Source of the DNA: Panax quinquefolius
Taxonomy: Eukaryota; Streptophyta; Magnoliopsida; Apiales; Araliaceae
Reading direction: 5' to 3'
Length of the DNA: 64,000 bases
Assembly (NCBI GenBank): GCA_020205615.1
Contig: JAINUW010000482.1
Span: 603,501 to 667,500, forward strand
Shown in pieces: positions 10,453 to 20,069 of this stretch. Numbering within the stretch: position 1 is the stretch's first letter; each line of letters opens with the position of its first letter. Below the pieces are notes generated by a model. That model was given only the letters and a program-made list of their open reading frames with translations. It did not search any database and was not told the DNA's origin. A program made the translations under genes and the position numbers.

Positions 10453-11259
10453 TGTCGACTTCGGGATTTTTACTGTCCCTTTTCTGTTCTTGTCTTTTGG
10501 TGTTCTCATGTTAGGTGAGATTTGTTTGAAAAAAACAAGTTGTGAAAAGGTCTGACATGTATATGTCGACGATTGGACTGTAAGAGTCGCGAGTTGGTAT
10601 TTTTAAATGGTTGCACCAACTCAACCAAGAAAAGGTTTGCACATTGACCTAGTGATGTAATACTGCTTAACTTGTCTGTGAAACCGAGATTTGTTAGGGT
10701 CTGGGGGCTTGATTATGCGGAGGGAAGGTGTTAGGAACCCCACGACATCCGTGTTACCACGGTGACCGCCACTTTTCAAATTAAACTATTATATAAATGT
10801 GTGTGTGTGTGGGTCAATGTGCAATTATCTAGAAGTAGTGTTATGCCTCATTTGCACCTATATACAATGGGTTTGAATTTTGTATAAAAGTTCAGTTTTA
10901 ACAAGATATAGCAGTGATGATTTGTAAAAGAAGTTTTTCAAACCCTTATGCTCAATAGTAATTGAGGCCTTTGATACTTCCATTTTATTATGTGTTCGGC
11001 TTGATTTCTTTTTACTTTCAAGATGCGAGGCATCTTCGAGACAATAAGATACATAGCAGTGCCAAACTCCTTATGGCCATAAGAGCCAACTAAGGAAATT
11101 CAAACACCGTGAATAATTTACAAGCTGGTTACAGCCAAAAATGTCCATCACGGAAACCGAATCTAGATTTAGGAGACTGAATCTGTGATCACATGATTCC
11201 TAGGCTCACATGATGTTGCAGTTTGTATGAAAGCTGTAAGCAGTTATATATATAAGAGC

Positions 11260-11640
11260 TATAAATATATATATATATGAACAATCAACCACCACAAAAT
11301 AAACTCCATGGGGGATTGGAAATTTAAATATATAAAAGCTGTAAATATATATATATAGAAGCGATCAACCGCCATGAAGTAAACTCTAGGCGGGACGAAA
11401 TGTAAATAAAGCAGTAAATGGCCACGGAGTAAACTCCAGGCCTACCAGAAATGTAAATATATATATATATAAGCAGTAAACGCTCTGGATATAAATCCAG
11501 GCTCAATCAAATAGAGTTTGATGATAATATATATATATAAACAGTAAACGCTCCGGATATATATCCAGGCTCAATTGAGGCATAACTCGATGATGTTAGT
11601 ACACACACACACATATATATATATATAAGCATATATATAC
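11260..11640. repeat. TA arrays with 'CCACGAAGTAAACTCCA' spacers in L1
   Basis: Short TA runs alternate with a degenerate spacer related to GCGATCAACCGCCATGAAG...AACTC, the reverse complement of the spacers in the other two Tat LTRs. Copy number is lower than in 53623-54440. Confidence 0.75.
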
Positions 11641-11942
11641 AAAAGAAATAAAAAAACCATGGACCGAAGTCCGGGTATATGCACACAACACGATTCTTAA
11701 TGTGAATAACTGTGTGTGCAAAATGTAGAGAAAGGCTTTAAGAAATGTAAAAAGTCTTACAGTGGGCTGCCAAGAAGCCTTCAAATTGCTTTAAATGAAT
11801 GAACACTCAGTTTCCACCGGTAAAATATGACAAAGTACAAGCTCACAAGTGTATGAAAAAGAGAAAGCAGTTTATAGTGAGTATAGAGCAAAATGGACAG
11901 GGCTTCCTCGCCTTTTTCCTCCTAAAACGGCCACCCCAAGCA

Positions 11943-12004
11943 CTCTATTTATTGAGGGGGAGCCGCAGGTGTACCTGCGGTAGCCGCAGGTGTACTTGCG
12001 GCTA
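11943..12004 (-). promoter_or_regulatory. L1 core promoter: duplicated palindrome and TATA-like box
   Basis: Two copies of the palindrome CCGCAGGTGTACCTGCGG (11963-11980 and, one base changed and longer, 11981-12004) sit next to CTCTATTTATTG (11943-11954), which on the minus strand is a TATA-like CAATAAATAGAG. The other Tat LTRs have a single copy at the same place. Confidence 0.6.
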
Positions 12005-12374
12005 CCTGGGGTGCCTTCGGGCTTCGTGGGCCCCGTCGTCTCAAAGTACGTGCACGTATACAATGCGTTATCAGCTCGAACCTTCATAACTTTCAATTCG
12101 GGCATTTGATTGAGGCGTATAATACCTTTCTGGAATGCTATTGTCAAGAGCTACACAATGACATGGGATAAGAGGTTGTACGAAGTCGGGAAGATAGGGC
12201 CATGCCTAGATCTTCGTGTCTTCAAATTCCATCTGATGTGTTGTCTTGTGTAGTAGTCACTTGGGATTTGAGCTATGGTTCTTATAGGACACTTGTGTGT
12301 AGTATGTATGTTGAAATTTTGTTGAGATGGCGTAAATGTGGGATTAAGGTGACAAAATGATAGTTTTTCCCCTC

Positions 12375-12433
12375 ACCGGGGTTATCTCCGGTTCTAGGTA
12401 GATGTAGCAGTCGTTACTCAGGGTTATCTCTGA
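12375..12433. repeat. U3 8-nt-loop hairpins in L1
   Basis: ACCGG-[GGTTATCT]-CCGGT (12375-12392) and TCAG-[GGTTATCT]-CTGA (12418-12433). The loop is the reverse complement of AGATAACC. A third, with a 4-bp loop expansion, lies near 12464-12483. Confidence 0.75.
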
Positions 12434-12499
12434 TATTGGGCTGATGTAAGTGATGGATGTCCTCAGGGTTGGTTATCTCTAAGAAACTAAGCAAATAAG

Positions 12500-13602
12500 C
12501 ATGAATCTTTATAGACAATCTCATAGAAATCAATAAGGTTTACAATGAAGTATATTAGATTAAACTAAGCAACAGAATCCATTGCAATCCCAAATAAAGT
12601 TTAACTCATAGCTGAATCAAATCTATCATCCACATATTGAATAAACATCATAAAATTACAAATAGGAATCAAAGAGAGGATAAGAGTAGAGAATTGAAGT
12701 GCAAATCTGTTCTTTTGCTCCAACTTTGAATCTGATATGCTATCCAATTGCTTCAAATCTTTAGACCTAATCAATTCTAGAGATTAACTACTCTACCCTA
12801 CTCTATTCTAATATGGAAATTAAAGAGAAGAAAGCAATATTAGCTACGTGATCCCCCAAGGGGTGGAATCCCCTTTACATCTGATATATGTCTCTTATTT
12901 ATATAAGCCCTCATTGAACCCTCATCCAAATTACGCTTCAATTGCACTATTTAGTGAAAAAGTCAACTCTGGTCAACATCAGATGTTCCCGCACTCAAGT
13001 AGCAGATGACATTTTTTTTGCTCCAGGGATTAGCGCGGTCGCGCAGGAAATGGCCTAGAAATTCGTGCGCCCGCGCTGTTGATTTTTTGCTGCAATGTCC
13101 TCTGGTAAAATGGCCATAACTTTTGATTCGGGAGGAGTTACGTGGCCTTCCACCTATCAAATCGAAGCCCTCGATGAGCTCTACAACTTTATTCTTTGAT
13201 AATTGACAAATAATGGACAGATGAAGGCTGAAATTGGGTTGGAAGTGACAGCTATGCAAATGGCCACCCAAAACATTGAAGTTTAACGTCCATTGGTACA
13301 AAGGTCATAACTCTTGCATCCGAACTCCGATTGGAATGATTCAAGATGTTTCAGAAAGCTAAGAAGAAGATCTATAACATAATCTAAGTTTCAAGCCAAG
13401 AACATAAAATGAACATGAAAGCCCAAACGTTGTCCGGATTGATCTTCCTTGCATTTTCATACCAATACTCTCTCACACAGCTCCCAAGCATAAAATCTAC
13501 AAAATGAACACAAAATGCATGAAAAGTAACTAAGAAACATGAGTATAAGCAACTAATTTAAGTAACAGATACCGGATAAGTAGGTATAAAATCTACTTAT
13601 CT
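12500..13602 (-). mobile_element. Athila-type LTR fragment (minus)
   Basis: Collinear with the right LTR of the element at 43782-49894 from about 48825 onward: the AACTAAGCAACAGAATCCATTG block, the gag-less LTR body, and the right end with the inverted pair GATAAGTAGGTATAAA / TCTACTTATC at 13575-13602, which is the LTR 5' end on the minus strand. About 680 bp of the LTR 3' end are missing at the left, at the junction with L1. GC modules occur at about 13033 and 13062. It splits the Tat 3' region and cuts into the upstream part of the antisense ORF. Confidence 0.7.
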
Positions 13603-13604
13603 GT

Positions 13605-14930
13605 TATGCATGGCACTTTGGGGATTTCACCACATCGGAGGATCAGTGGCCTATGGCCAGGGTAGACGTACTCATGATGTGCGTAGTGGCTTATGTATAC
13701 ATGCCAATGTATATGGATGACTTGGACATTGGTGTTATCATGGCAATGAGAGCTCTCAGGGAGGGTCATACCATTGTGCCGATGATTGTGACAGAGACAT
13801 TGAGATCAGCCACGTATTGCCACACTTATCCTACAGGGGTATTCATAGGAAGCTCGGTCATATTGTATGTGTGGTTCATGTCACACTTAAGACCGATTGG
13901 CACCTTCTGATGGCATGGGTACTCTATTTCCCATGAGATAGCCATGTCTTACTCCTTTCAGCCAATGGAGTGTACAGACGCTACATCCTGGTTGGTGGTT
14001 TTGGCAGGGATTGGAGATCCATTTGACATTTTTCCGTGTACATTGCTTAGTTCTCCCTACAGCCTCATTACTCATGCACCTGGCATGGATTATCTTCCTC
14101 TAGCTAGTTTGAGGGGCATGACCATGTATCACCCATTGGCTGTGATGTCACAGTTCGACCAGTTTCAGGACGTCCATCCTTTTGAGGGGGCATTGGGTCA
14201 GCGTTTGGCTTCTCGCCATTTGTCAGCAGAGGACAGATCCAGGGTGTATGCCTATTGGGATCAGCGTGAGCTAGCTGAGTTTTCCACTAGCCATCCAGGT
14301 CATTCTACAGAGTATTCTACATGGATAGAGGCAGAGACCACATCTGCTACGGTTGTATCCATAGAGCCGTGGATTGATTCTGATGGTGGAGAGCCCATAG
14401 AGGACATTGATTCTCCCACGGAGGAGAAGCTATTTGCTAGGTTGCCAGAAGCTCTTGTTGATTCTCCCAGTATGACTACTACTGTGACCCCGCATTCAGC
14501 AAAGTATTTAGAGCAGAGCCTGCATCTGATGACATTTGAGAGGGATCAGGCTAGGGACTTGATGTTGATAGCTCTTTCTAGGAGAGATGTCGCTCTTTTG
14601 GAGAGAGATGATGTTTTAGCTCATAGAGACACCGCTATTACTGCGCAGGATGAGGCTAGATCATCTAGAGATAAATTCATTATTGAGCGGAATGGCACTA
14701 TATCTGCCCAAGATGTAGCCATTACAGATAGTACTGTAGTGAGGTCCCATATTAATGCTATTATTGCAGAAATGAGCACGTATATTGATGAGAATAGTGT
14801 CACCATGCAGTTGGTTATGGATCTGTTGGCTCGTATAGATACCCTTGGGCATGAGCTCACAGTGTTACCTCCTTCTTCTAAGAGAGATGTTATGCTAGAC
14901 TTGATAGCTCGCATATACACTGATTTGTAG
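13605..14930 (+). pseudogene. Antisense ORF (aORF) of minus-strand Tat element, DUF7745/PMD-like, one in-frame stop
   Basis: One reading frame runs from 13605 to the TAG at 14930 with a single TGA at 13908; the part from ATG 13944 is open for 328 codons. The upstream part (VPMIVTETLRS, FIGSSVILYVWFMSHL) and the following W..L...G....LPLASLRG..MYHP block resemble, from memory, the plant mobile-domain-like/DUF7745 proteins encoded antisense downstream of pol in Retand/Grande-type Tat elements. The C-terminal half (about 190-290 of the 328) is rich in ERD/RRD/A heptads, a likely coiled coil. It lies opposite to and downstream of the integrase end at 16059-16219 and upstream of LTR L1, exactly the aORF slot. 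Function in any plant element is unknown. The 5' end is lost to the inserted Athila LTR. A host gene is the less likely alternative. Confidence 0.6.
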
Positions 14931-15255
14931 ATGGGCTTGTATTTTCTTGCATAAACTAGCTTAGCCATTTTGTATTGTACAGTACATATTGTATATATCA
15001 AACAACATTATATATGGCAGGGAAATATATTTTGATTCACTTCCCTTTTAGTTGTGCCTTGTTACTTGCTTGATATTTTTTTATTTCTTCAGGGCTTGTA
15101 ATCTTGATATATTCTGAACTCCCCCTTGATGAATGGACATTGAGATGTCTCAGGATCTTTCAGAATGGATCGTTGATCTGTGTGTATCCCTACCCTTTGG
15201 TGTTTTGGGACTGGTTTCTATATGTAGTAATGGAGAAGAGTGTGGCTTTCTTCTC

Positions 15256-15725
15256 TGAGGTTGACCGCACCATAGATGGTCATCGGTACTCCTTTGTATG
15301 GGGGAGCCCAGGTAGTTCCATCTCTTATGAATTGGTGTTTCTCTTTGAGGACTCAACCGCAACTTAGATGGTCGTCGATTCTCCCATTGGTATGGGGAGA
15401 CCAGGTAGTTCCATCCCCTTGGTCTAAAGCCGATGAATTATGGTGGATTAAAGGATGTTCCCAGTACCGTTTACAAGTTTTTGTGTTTTAATAGGGGGTA
15501 AGACCGAACCATGAATGGCTGCCTACGTACTCCTATTGAAGAGGAGATCAGGTCTGCGTAGGTCAAACCTGGTGTAAAGGTTCAACGCTGTATATGGCAA
15601 AGTGGGTGTAGAAATATGTTTGTTTTTGTTTTTATTTTTGTTTTTGTTTTTTTTATAGTGAGACTAGACCATAAAAATGGCTACCTATGTACTCCTGTGT
15701 ATTTTGGAGATCAGGTTGACGTATT
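15256..15725 (-). repeat. Four degenerate copies of a hairpin unit ending GAGTACGTAGGCAGCC
   Basis: Copies lie near 15256-15322, 15344-15415, 15496-15570 and 15660-15725. On the minus strand each reads ...CTCC-loop-GGAGTAC.TAGGCAGCC..GGTT.GGTC. The CTCC...GGAG arms persist while the loop diverges; copy 3 also has outer CTACG/CGTAG arms. Such GTACGTAGGCAGCC motifs are known to me from Tat-family 3' regions. Confidence 0.65.
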
Positions 15726-15880
15726 TCACCCCATGTGCAGGATGAATTGCAGATGAAAAGTTTTATTCCATGTTCAGGACAAACTACTGGTGAAAAGTTT
15801 GATCCCATGTACATGACAAACTGCAAGTGTGAAAAGTTTTTTCCCTGGTGCGACAAAATTGCAGGTGTAAAAAGTCTTGA
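15723..15880. repeat. Four copies of a 38-40 bp tandem unit
   Basis: The unit is approximately CCCATGT.CAGGACAAACTGCAGGTGAAAAGTTT, repeated from about 15731 with substitutions and small indels. Confidence 0.75.
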
Positions 15881-16058
15881 AAACAAAGTTGAGCGAAGGA
15901 TATGTTAATCTGAAACCAGGCTGCTGGTTTAAAGAGTGTGTTTGTCCCTGATGGGGCAGATGGGTATGAAGAAGGGTTGTATGTAGTGAAGGGTTAGAAA
16001 ACCAGAAGTGACTGGGGATCTGGTGATCAAAAACTAGGATGTTTATTTGATGGTAACC

Positions 16059-16219
16059 TCAGACATAGTATCATTTCACGGTATCCGAGTTGATGAGCTG
16101 TGGAAATTCATCACCGTCCATTTCCTATAATCTGAGAGCACCTCCTATCAATACCTCCTTGACAACAAACGGGCCTTCCCAGTTTGGGGCAAATTTTCCC
16201 TTGGACTTATCTTGGTTAT
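16059..16219 (-). pseudogene. C-terminus of Tat-type integrase (minus strand)
   Basis: Read right to left from 16219, the translation has KSKGKFAPNWEGPFVVKEV, then GGAL and MDGDEFPQLINSD, and ends YYV-stop at 16059. This is the conserved WEGPY-V-K ... GGAL ... MDG-E tail of Tat/Ogre polyproteins. There are two internal stops. The fragment is cut at 16220 by the plus-strand Tat 5' LTR. It fixes the orientation of the surrounding minus-strand element and shows that L1 is its 3' LTR. Confidence 0.8.
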
Positions 16220-16278
16220 TATAGACACTCAAAATTTTCTGTACTCCTATTACTAACATTGCAGGAGGGTAGATTCGT

Positions 16279-16686
16279 CTTTTGGAGATAACCCTGAAAG
16301 ACAGCTTGCATCCATCCCGGATACCATCGGAAGTTCAGTTCCAACCCGGAACACACACCGGGAATGTCATTTTCGATCTCGGAGATAACCCCGAGATATA
16401 TAGATCAAAAGACCGGCAACAACACCGGAGAGGACAGTTCTGTCTCGGCAATAACACCGCGACATTAAGTTCCAGTCCCAGAAACAACACTGGGAGTAGC
16501 AACACCATCCTTGGTGATAGCCCCAAGAGATGCCATTGCAGTTCCGGCGATAACCCTAGAAATGCTTGTGTCAAACATGCGATCAGCTTCAATCCAGATG
16601 ACAGTGAGGCATACCAACAAGTAGTCTAATCTCAGCTGTAACCTTGAGCAACGTCTACTTTCAACTCAAACCGGCGATAACCCCGG
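16279..16686. repeat. U3 array of about ten hairpins, each with an 8-nt loop
   Basis: Units at 16279-16300, 16345-16362, 16376-16397, 16413-16428, 16441-16464, 16476-16495, 16510-16527, 16542-16561, 16631-16648 and 16671-16686. Loops are all 8 nt: AGATAACC, AACACACA, AGATAACC, CAACAACA, CAATAACA, AAACAACA, TGATAGCC, CGATAACC, CTGTAACC, CGATAACC. Stems differ (ATCTCGG/CCGAGAT, TCCCAG/CTGGGA, CTTGG/CCAAG, CCGG/CCGG) but arms stay complementary, with G.T pairs and two mismatched pairs. The 115-codon frame over it is a by-product. Confidence 0.85.
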
Positions 16687-17054
16687 CGAGGAGTCAAACA
16701 TCATCGTGTTCCTTCGATAAATGGCACGTCGTCTCAACACTTCATACATACATACATCCAACAATGTCCCATAAGAACCGAGGAGTGACAATCCCAAGTG
16801 ACTATTACGTGTGGCAGTACTTTGGATAGAATTTGAAGCTTGAAGACCATGGGCATAGATCCCTCTTCCTGATTTCGTACAACCTCTAATCCATGTCATT
16901 ACGTAACTCTCGACACCAGCAGTCCAAAGAAGGTCAGATATACCTCGTTCAGATGCTCGGATTAAAGTTTTGCAAGTTCGAGCAGACATTACAGTGCATG
17001 AGTGCACGTACTACTAGATGACAGGACCCCCAAGGCTCGGATCCACCACGACCA

Positions 17055-17091
17055 GCCATAGGTGTACCTGTGGCCATCCATCTATATATAC
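17055..17091 (+). promoter_or_regulatory. L2 core promoter: palindrome and TATA box
   Basis: GCCATAGGTGTACCTGTGGC (17055-17074, a palindrome with one G.T-type pair) is followed at 17082 by CTATATATAC. The palindrome is shared with 53269-53288 and duplicated in L1. Confidence 0.6.
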
Positions 17092-17396
17092 AAGGCTTGG
17101 GTCAGCCATTCGAGAGAGAGAGAGAAAGAAAAAGGAGAGGAAGCCCTGTTCATTTTACTTTGCATACACATCTTTTAAGTGTTTCCTCTTCTTTAAACAC
17201 TAGTTAGCTCACATATAGCTATCTTTTATCCGTCGGGAGCTGAGTGCTTATCCATTTAAAGTCATAGAAGTCAACTTTGGCAGCCCACTATAAGCCTTCT
17301 TACATTTTATAAAGCCTTCTTCTCATATAGCACTTTTTTGTTATACATATTGAGAGTCGTGTTGTATGCGTTTATGGGACTTGACCGTGGTTTTCA

Positions 17397-17397
<1 letters not shown>

Positions 17398-17439
<42 letters not shown>

Positions 17440-17526
17440 TAATATATGTATATATTTCATATATATGGACAAACATTATCGAGTTATGCCTCGATTGAGC
17501 TGAACTTGATGCGGAGCATTTAATTG

Positions 17527-17569
<43 letters not shown>

Positions 17570-17613
17570 TATGTGGGACTCATCGATGAGCTTTGAATTT
17601 TACATCAAGTGCG

Positions 17614-17677
<64 letters not shown>

Positions 17678-17718
17678 GATATCACAGATGAGCCTGGATT
17701 TACATCTAGTGCGTTTCG

Positions 17719-17776
<58 letters not shown>

Positions 17777-18040
17777 CATTCTGTCGGGCACAGAGTTTAC
17801 TTACGTGGCCTTTTACATTTTTTATTTACATTTTTTCTGCACTGGAGTTTACTTCGTGGCGATTGATCGCTTTTTCTGACTTTATTTATATTTTGTCCAC
17901 TTTGAGTTTACTTACGTGGCGGTTGATCATATCCATATATATATATATTTACCACTTTTATATATTTACATTTTCGATCCCCATGGAGTTGCTTCGTGGT
18001 GGTTGATATATGTCTGTATATATATATTCTGATTTTTTAT
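17398..18040. repeat. TA arrays with conserved spacers in L2
   Basis: TA runs near 17400-17438, 17531-17565, 17618-17674 and 17722-17773 and smaller ones to 18040 alternate with spacers (GAGTTATGCCTCGATTGAGC, ATGAGCCTGGATTTACATC, GGAGTTGCTTCGTGGTGGTT). The long IYIYIY open frames here are artefacts. Confidence 0.9.
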
Positions 18041-18834
18041 ATATATAAGCGCTTCTTGCTTTCCATACAAATTGCGGTATCATGTGAGCCTAGGAATCAT
18101 GTGATCACTGAGTTGATTTTTTTTTAATCTAGATTCGGTTCCCATGATGGACATTTTCGGTGAAGCTTGACTTGTACATTATTTTCTGATGTTTGAATTT
18201 CCTTGGATGGTTGTCATGCCCATGAGGAGTTAAGCGCTCGCTTGTATATTATTTTCTCGAGAATGCTTCGCATCTCAAAAATAAAAGCAAACAAATAGGA
18301 CATTTAATAATAAAATGGAAGTATCAAAGGCCTCAATTACTATTGAGCATGTGGTTTGAAAAACCTCTTTTACAAAACGTCATTGCCATATCTTGTTTAA
18401 AAGCTGAATTTTCTATAAATTCAAACCACATGTATATAAGTGCGAGCAGTATAGCACTACTTCCAAATAATTGCACATTGATCCACACACACACATTCAT
18501 ATAACAATTTCTTTAAAAAGTGGCGGTCGTAGTAGTAACACGGATGTGAGAAGTGCCTAACACCTCCCTCCTCATAATCAAGCCCCGGACCTAAAATGAA
18601 TCTCGGTTTCACAGAGACCGTTTAGTGTCAAATCCTTTGGGTTAATGTGCAAGCCTTTCGGTTGCGTTAGTGCGACGATTAAATACACCAATGGCGACTC
18701 TTTAAAGTCAATCAATCGACATTATACATGTCGAACCTTTTTCACTTATTTTTTCAAACAAATCTCACATTAACATGAAAACACCAAAGAACAAGTAATG
18801 AAAAGGGACACTCAAAAATCCCAACGTCGATAGG

Positions 18835-18853
18835 TGGTGACTCTGCTGGGGAC
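18835..18853 (+). other. Tat element PBS TGGTGACTCTGCTGGGGAC
   Basis: Two bases after the LTR end. Close to the TGGCGACTCNGCTGGGGA primer site described for Ogre/Retand-type Tat elements and attributed to tRNA-Arg. Confidence 0.85.
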
Positions 18854-20069
18854 TCCAGTAGGAGGGCTTAAGCCGATATTACAAGCTTTTCAAAATTATT
18901 ATATGCTTTGTGTGAATGTTGTATTTACATTTCTGATGAATGTGTACGAATGCATTTTAATTACTGCACTACTAAATATCTATCTATGATATTAGTGCTT
19001 CGCACATGTCATCATTTTGCATAAATGGTGAGACACGTTGTATGTGAATGTATGTTGTGTGGTCCCTCCACCAGGAGGCTATCCTATCGGTGTTTGATTA
19101 TTGGACTCGTGGGAAGAATGATTGATTCCGGGGCTCGGGAAAGGCCACCAGATTCGCTCGGTTGAGCGGCCGGATTAACTTCCGTCGAGATAAAAAGTAG
19201 ATTGCGATGATGCTGTATGCAAAGATGAATAGGAACCTTCATGCCATTCGGGGTATGGAAAAAGCACACGACATTTGTATTATTGAAGTTGAGAGAAACC
19301 TAGGGATAGGTCAATTTGTTAATTTATTTAATTCTTGTTTTACGATAAACCAAGCGGAGAAATTTTCTTCATGCTTTCCATTTTCAATTACTTGTAAAAG
19401 CATTTACTTGTAATTTTATTCCATGTTCATCCATATGTAATGGAAAATATCAAGAATATTGCATGACATGTTATCAATTAACAATTTGGTTTTGTAGGAC
19501 AAATTCCTAAGCAGACATGTTATGATAACATTTATATTACCCTAAGACTAAACTAATTATACGTAAGTCTTTTGTATACGCAGGTTAATTCCTTACGAAA
19601 ATTAATAGGAAGCAATTGGGCTGTGCGGTCGAAAATCCAAAAAGGTCATGAGCCTATATAGCCAATCATGTATCCTCTTTCGAGCAGTCTAATCTGTTTT
19701 CGAGAAGAATTTAACGGATTGAGTGAAACAAATCATGAGACTTCGTTCTACTTTGAAAGAATTGGACGATCTACTCTAGGAATGCGGAGATACCTACATC
19801 TGAATCCCTACACCTGAGGGGAGTTCAAGGTGCGGAAAAAACAATTCCGAACATCGAGTTGGATACAACCAACAAAGACCCTAAAGGCACCCATCTCAAA
19901 AGAGATCCGAGACCTTTGGTGACATCGGAAGAAGGTCCTTCAAATGGAAGAAACCATCACGTTCTCAAAGGATTGGAACACATGGCGATGTTTCATATGC
20001 GAGACCTTTGCATATTTTTCACGTGTGCATTATCCGAGAGAAATTTAAGACCCCGATTTTGAAAAGTAG
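18854..20069 (+). other. Tat leader and degenerate 5' gag region
   Basis: No convincing frame. Short pieces (LERPTNKD-like, PSNGRNHHVLKGLE) upstream of 20070 may be decayed Gag N-terminus. Otherwise I see nothing specific. Confidence 0.45.

Larger units (their letters stand above)
10453..12487 (-). mobile_element. Tat/Ogre-type LTR L1 (minus), 3' LTR of a minus-strand element
   Basis: The plus strand from TGTCGAC at 10453 is the reverse complement of the ends of the LTRs at 16220-18832 and 52675-55231: the tail that reads TCCCGA.GTCGACA on the minus strand, the AAATCTCACATTAACATGA tract, TA arrays, a palindrome-plus-TATA block and U3 hairpins. About 60-100 bp of the U3 start are missing at the right, where an Athila-type LTR fragment abuts. 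Because integrase C-terminal sequence in the same orientation lies further right (16059-16219), L1 is best read as the 3' LTR of a minus-strand Tat element inserted in copia A. Confidence 0.75.
14931..16058 (-). other. Tat 3' region between integrase and aORF, repeat-bearing
   Basis: No coding frame is supported on either strand; two or three 70-87 codon frames on the plus strand run through tandem repeats. It contains four copies of a hairpin-forming unit (15256-15725), four copies of a 38-40 bp unit (15723-15880) and a T-rich run near 15620-15655. Confidence 0.6.
16220..18832 (+). mobile_element. Tat/Ogre-type 5' LTR L2
   Basis: It starts TATAGACACTC (TG to TA change relative to TGTAGACACTC at 52675) and ends ...ACGTCGATA before the PBS at 18835. 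Same architecture as the solo LTR at 52675-55231: U3 hairpin array, palindrome plus TATA, TA arrays with spacers, and an LTR 3' third with AAATCTCACATTAACATGA. Length 2613 bp. The first and last dinucleotides are both mutated from the TG...CA consensus, a sign of age. It interrupts a minus-strand Tat integrase. Confidence 0.85.

Noticed and set aside
11799..12147. Overlapping 90-96 codon frames on both strands
   Set aside because: They run through the Tat LTR palindromes and TATA region; the peptides are by-products of GC-rich palindromes.
13944..14930. The 328-codon frame as a captured host gene
   Set aside because: It lies in the aORF slot of a Tat element, extends upstream in frame past a single stop to the LTR insertion, and resembles aORF-type proteins; no intron or host-gene signals are visible.
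15496..15570. T-arm-like GGTTCGGTC on the minus strand as a tRNA relic
   Set aside because: No acceptor, D or anticodon arm in register; it belongs to a tandem unit of the Tat 3' region.
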